A stretch of DNA of 40,476 bases from IMG/VR virus record IMGVR_UViG_3300022688_000024, positions 1 through 40,476 of that record. One strand, 5' to 3'. Below, piece after piece: positions 37,874 through 40,476 of the stretch (its first letter is position 1; each line of letters opens with the position of its first letter). The notes beneath the pieces are model-generated. The model did not search any database. It was not told the origin of the DNA and saw only the letters and a program-made list of their open reading frames with translations. Source of the stretch: a virus. The position numbers were made by a program, and so were the translations under genes.

Positions 37874-40326
37874 CCCCCCTCGAATACACCGATCTCGGCT
37901 ATGAGGTTTTCCCGTGCGCCGGCAAGCGCCCGGCGCGCTGTTCCACGTGGCCCAACACTGAGGATTTTCGCGATGGCGACAACATCGGCCTAGTCGTGCC
38001 ATTGGGCGCGGTGGTCATCGACTGCGATATCAAGCCCGAGCTGGATGGTGTGCAGGCATTGTCGAGACTTGCCCCGGCAGGATGGCGCTACAAAGGCCCC
38101 CGGGCAGCAACGGGCGGCGGCGGGCTGCACTTGTGGTTCCGTGTGTCGTCGCTTTTAGGCATCGGCAACGGGCGCGGCAGCCTACCACCTGGGATCGATG
38201 TGCGCGGCGGCGGCAAGGGCTACGTAATCGCGCCGCCGTCCTACCACCCGACCACCGGCGCCCAATACGAATGGCGTGAGCCGCTGGTGCCCGTGGAACA
38301 GCTCCCACCGGTGCCCGACTGGCTCCTGCATCACCTGCTCGGCAAGCCTGCGCACGTGGAGCGGCCTGCACCGACGTACACCGCAACGCGAGACCTTGAC
38401 CCGTACATACTGGCAGCGCTCGACGGTGAGGCGCAGGCCGTGCGTGACGCGCCGATTGGCACTGGCAACGACGCGATCAACCGCGCAGCATTCAACCTGG
38501 GCACATTGGCAAGCCATGGGCTCGCGTACAGCGACGCGCGGCGCACCGTTGCCGATGCCCTGGCCGGGTGGTCATGGGCGCAGCCGGGCGATGAGCGCGC
38601 AGCGTGGCGCACGTTCGACAGCGGGTGGCGTGGCGGCGAGCGCATGCCGCGGGCCATACCCGATAGATCGTACTCTCCCGGCGCGGCACCGTCCGGCGAG
38701 GGTACACATGGGGTCCACCCGGAAGACAATGATTCCGGGGGGCTACCCCCGGAATCTGCCGATGAGGGATCCACCCCCGAAATAGTCGTCGGCGTCGATG
38801 AGCAGCGGGTCAACGACGAAGCGATCGCCGCGCTGGCCGTGGGCGACTACGCCGACCTATACCAGCGCTCCGGCGAGCTCGTGCGCGTCATCAGGAGCAC
38901 GCCACCGGCAGAGCAGGACGCCAAAAAGCTCAGGCTGCCGGCAGGCACCCCGATCGTGAGGCCAATTAGTATGGCGACGCTTCGGGAGCGGATGACCGAT
39001 GCCGCGCTATGGCAACGGTACGACGTCAAAGCTAAGGGCAACGTACCGACTCACCCGCCACAGTGGAGCGTCGCTGCAGTCATGGATCGAGGCGACTATC
39101 CCGGGATCCAGACCCTCCGAGGGATCGCAGGCTACCCAATGATCCGCCCCGACGGGTCGATTTCGTGCTCCCCCGGCTACGATGAGCAAACCGGCTTCTT
39201 TCTCGGCGATATGCCCGGCGACCTCAAGATCCGCGACACGGCGACCAGGTACGACGCCGAGGCCGCTGCAGGGCGACTGCTGCAGATCGTCGACGATTTT
39301 CCGTTCCGCAGCGACACTGATCGAGCCGCCTGGCTGGCCTACCTGATAACCCCCCTCGCCCGCGCCGTCATCAATGGGCCGACCCCCCTTTTCGTCATAG
39401 AAGCCAATGTGCGAGGTTCAGGCAAGACCCTTTTAGCCGACGTCGCCGGCCTCGCGCTCACGGGTAAACCACTCCCGGCCCAAACGTACCCCTATCGCGA
39501 GGAAGAGCTCGAAAAGGTCCTCGTGAGCGTCGCCCGATATGGCCTACCGATCCTGTGCTTTGACAACGTGGGCAATTCCATCGGCGGGCCAGTCTTGGAC
39601 AAGTGGTTGACCAGCACGAGCCCGACGGGGCGGATCCTCGGCTCCAACGACCTGCCGCAGTTCGATTGGTCAACGGTGATGGTGGCGACCGCCAACAATG
39701 CCAGCGTGCACGGCGACACCGACCGCAGGTCAATCTACGTTGGCCTGGAAACGGACGAAGAGCGCCCGGAACTCCGGAGCGACTTCGCGATCCCAGACCT
39801 GCCCGCGTACCTGGTCGAACACCGCGGCGACATCCTGAGCGACGCCCTGACCATCCTGCAAGCGCACTATGCGGCAGGCTGCCCGATCGTCGACGGAGCT
39901 CTGGCAAAGGGCACTTTTGAGGGCTGGGCAGCCCGGGTCAGGGATGCTGTGATGTACGCTGGCCTACCCGACGCCGAGCGGCCGGCCGACGATCCGACGC
40001 GCCCCCAGGACGCCGATACCGACGAATTAGGTGCGCTCCTGGCCGGCGTCAGAGAGCATTTCCAGGGAGCACAATGGACGGCAGGCGAGCTTATCGACGC
40101 CTGTTTCGGGTCCGATATCGTGCCCAGTACGGCGCGAGATCTGCGTGAAGTGCTATCCAGCATGGCCACTCGAGGGGACCGGCCCACCCGGCAGATGGTC
40201 GGGAAACGTCTTGCGCGTTACAGAAATCGGTGGTTGAATAATTTAGCGTTATTTAGCGAGCGCGATAACCATCGCAGGATCCAGGTATGGCGAATTAAGG
40301 AACGTAGTGAGGATTACAAAAAGTGA
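37870..40326 (+). CDS. Primase-polymerase / helicase replication protein
   Basis: An 818-aa protein, ATG 37870 overlapping the previous stop. Residues 5-145 form a bifunctional primase-polymerase domain: YEVFPCAGKRP, VVIDCDIKPELDG (acidic Asp51, Asp53), TGGGGLHLWF (His87), GIDVRGGGKGYVIAPPSYH. A Pro/Gly/Ser linker (about 260-305) follows, holding a perfect DNA hairpin. The C-terminal AAA+/SF3-like helicase has Walker A ANVRGSGKT (512-520), Walker B ILCFDNV (561-567), sensor VMVATANN (603-610) and DTDRRSIY (617-623). It should open the origin and make primers, the only replicase seen; chain extension must use the host polymerase. The last residues are basic. Confidence 0.85.
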   Translation: MTPLEYTDLGYEVFPCAGKRPARCSTWPNTEDFRDGDNIGLVVPLGAVVIDCDIKPELDGVQALSRLAPAGWRYKGPRAATGGGGLHLWFRVSSLLGIGNGRGSLPPGIDVRGGGKGYVIAPPSYHPTTGAQYEWREPLVPVEQLPPVPDWLLHHLLGKPAHVERPAPTYTATRDLDPYILAALDGEAQAVRDAPIGTGNDAINRAAFNLGTLASHGLAYSDARRTVADALAGWSWAQPGDERAAWRTFDSGWRGGERMPRAIPDRSYSPGAAPSGEGTHGVHPEDNDSGGLPPESADEGSTPEIVVGVDEQRVNDEAIAALAVGDYADLYQRSGELVRVIRSTPPAEQDAKKLRLPAGTPIVRPISMATLRERMTDAALWQRYDVKAKGNVPTHPPQWSVAAVMDRGDYPGIQTLRGIAGYPMIRPDGSISCSPGYDEQTGFFLGDMPGDLKIRDTATRYDAEAAAGRLLQIVDDFPFRSDTDRAAWLAYLITPLARAVINGPTPLFVIEANVRGSGKTLLADVAGLALTGKPLPAQTYPYREEELEKVLVSVARYGLPILCFDNVGNSIGGPVLDKWLTSTSPTGRILGSNDLPQFDWSTVMVATANNASVHGDTDRRSIYVGLETDEERPELRSDFAIPDLPAYLVEHRGDILSDALTILQAHYAAGCPIVDGALAKGTFEGWAARVRDAVMYAGLPDAERPADDPTRPQDADTDELGALLAGVREHFQGAQWTAGELIDACFGSDIVPSTARDLREVLSSMATRGDRPTRQMVGKRLARYRNRWLNNLALFSERDNHRRIQVWRIKERSEDYKK
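38731..38756 (+). repeat. Perfect 11-bp hairpin within the primase linker
   Basis: GATTCCGGGGG (38731-38741) and CCCCCGGAATC (38746-38756) are perfect inverted copies around a 4-base loop GCTA. It codes DSGGLPPESA in the disordered region between the primase and helicase domains. Similar short sequence (G-G-[AG]-T-C-C-A-C-C-C) flanks it on both sides. Such GC-rich stems can pause transcription or act as priming/recognition sites, or mark a domain joint. Confidence 0.7.
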
Positions 40327-40333
40327 GAAGATC

Positions 40334-40449
40334 TGCGTGTAGTGCGTGTAGTTTGCGTGTATTCCCGGAGTCCTTGTGAGATTTCAAGTCAAATCCTGTG
40401 ATCGTATAAGGGCACCAGGAATACACGCAAACTACACGCAATACACGCA
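40334..40449. repeat. Inverted repeat with TGCGTGTA iterons, origin or terminator candidate
   Basis: After the last gene, two 32-base arms (40334-40365, 40418-40449) are inverted copies with one mismatch, around a 52-base loop. Each arm contains three TGCGTGTA units (left arm at 40334, 40343 and 40354; spacing 9 and 11 bases). Each unit is nearly a palindrome-free iteron, so the six copies face both ways. This is compatible with a replication origin for the neighbouring primase-helicase, or a large terminator. The loop is not AT-rich. The remaining bases to 40476 hold no gene. Confidence 0.7.
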
Positions 40450-40476
40450 ATGGTTCAGTTTTACAGTGGAGGTGGA

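Overview
The window reads as an almost complete, possibly whole, genome of a tailed bacteriophage with a contractile tail (myovirus morphology, class Caudoviricetes), about 40.5 kb and GC-rich. The evidence is a continuous set of packaging, HK97-type head, sheath/tube, tape-measure and baseplate genes, then lysis genes, then a replication/recombination block. I see no rRNA, tRNA, transposase, CRISPR array, integrase or repressor of a recognisable type. The host cannot be named from the sequence. The high GC, the two peptidoglycan-degrading enzymes and a lipoprotein suggest only a GC-rich bacterium. All genes but one lie on the + strand, and most overlap by 1-4 bases (ATGA, TGATG or TAATG junctions), so the genome looks like two long polycistronic units.

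Unit 1 (about 1-26800) is the late unit. It holds a regulatory leader with palindromes (1-120), a coiled-coil protein and a small zinc protein, then terminase small and large subunits (882-3121). An unusual pentamer repeat (3126-3192) precedes the portal (3305), prohead protease (4996) and major capsid protein (5595). Connector and neck proteins follow (7283-9809), then sheath (9822), tube (10893), a tail assembly chaperone with a -1 frameshift extension (11367-12109) and a short tape measure (12109-14031). The baseplate series runs Dit-like, plug, hub, spike, gp25-like, J-like and wedge (14028-18509). A beta-propeller tail-fibre candidate (18509) is followed by adsorption or surface proteins that include two membrane-anchored paralogues (20414, 21870). 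The lysis region (23585-26797) contains small membrane proteins, a lipoprotein, a DUF1906-type glycosidase-like lysin and a lytic transglycosylase.

Unit 2 (about 26918-40326) is the early/replication unit, starting from a good sigma70-like promoter (26918-26946). It holds small unknown proteins, a pentapeptide-repeat protein, a ribbon-helix-helix regulator whose end overlaps a second promoter and structured leader, and a PD-(D/E)XK exonuclease. Two tandem ParB-like proteins, a gp3-like protein, a possible Mom/GNAT-like protein and a Holliday-junction-resolvase-like nuclease follow. The unit closes with a terminase-like fragment, an SF2 helicase, a run of zinc-ribbon proteins (one with a Lar-like N-terminus) and a large primase-polymerase/helicase. 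The window closes with a 32-bp inverted repeat built from short iterons (40334-40449), a candidate origin or terminator.

The most unusual items are the strictly 5-periodic G/C repeat after terL, the small antisense RHH-like gene with a 19-bp element repeated 15 kb away, the slippery site with its stem-loop in the tail chaperone, the terminase fragment cut at its Walker A motif, the membrane-anchored paralogous surface proteins, the perfect hairpin inside the primase linker, and the iteron-like inverted repeat at the right end.
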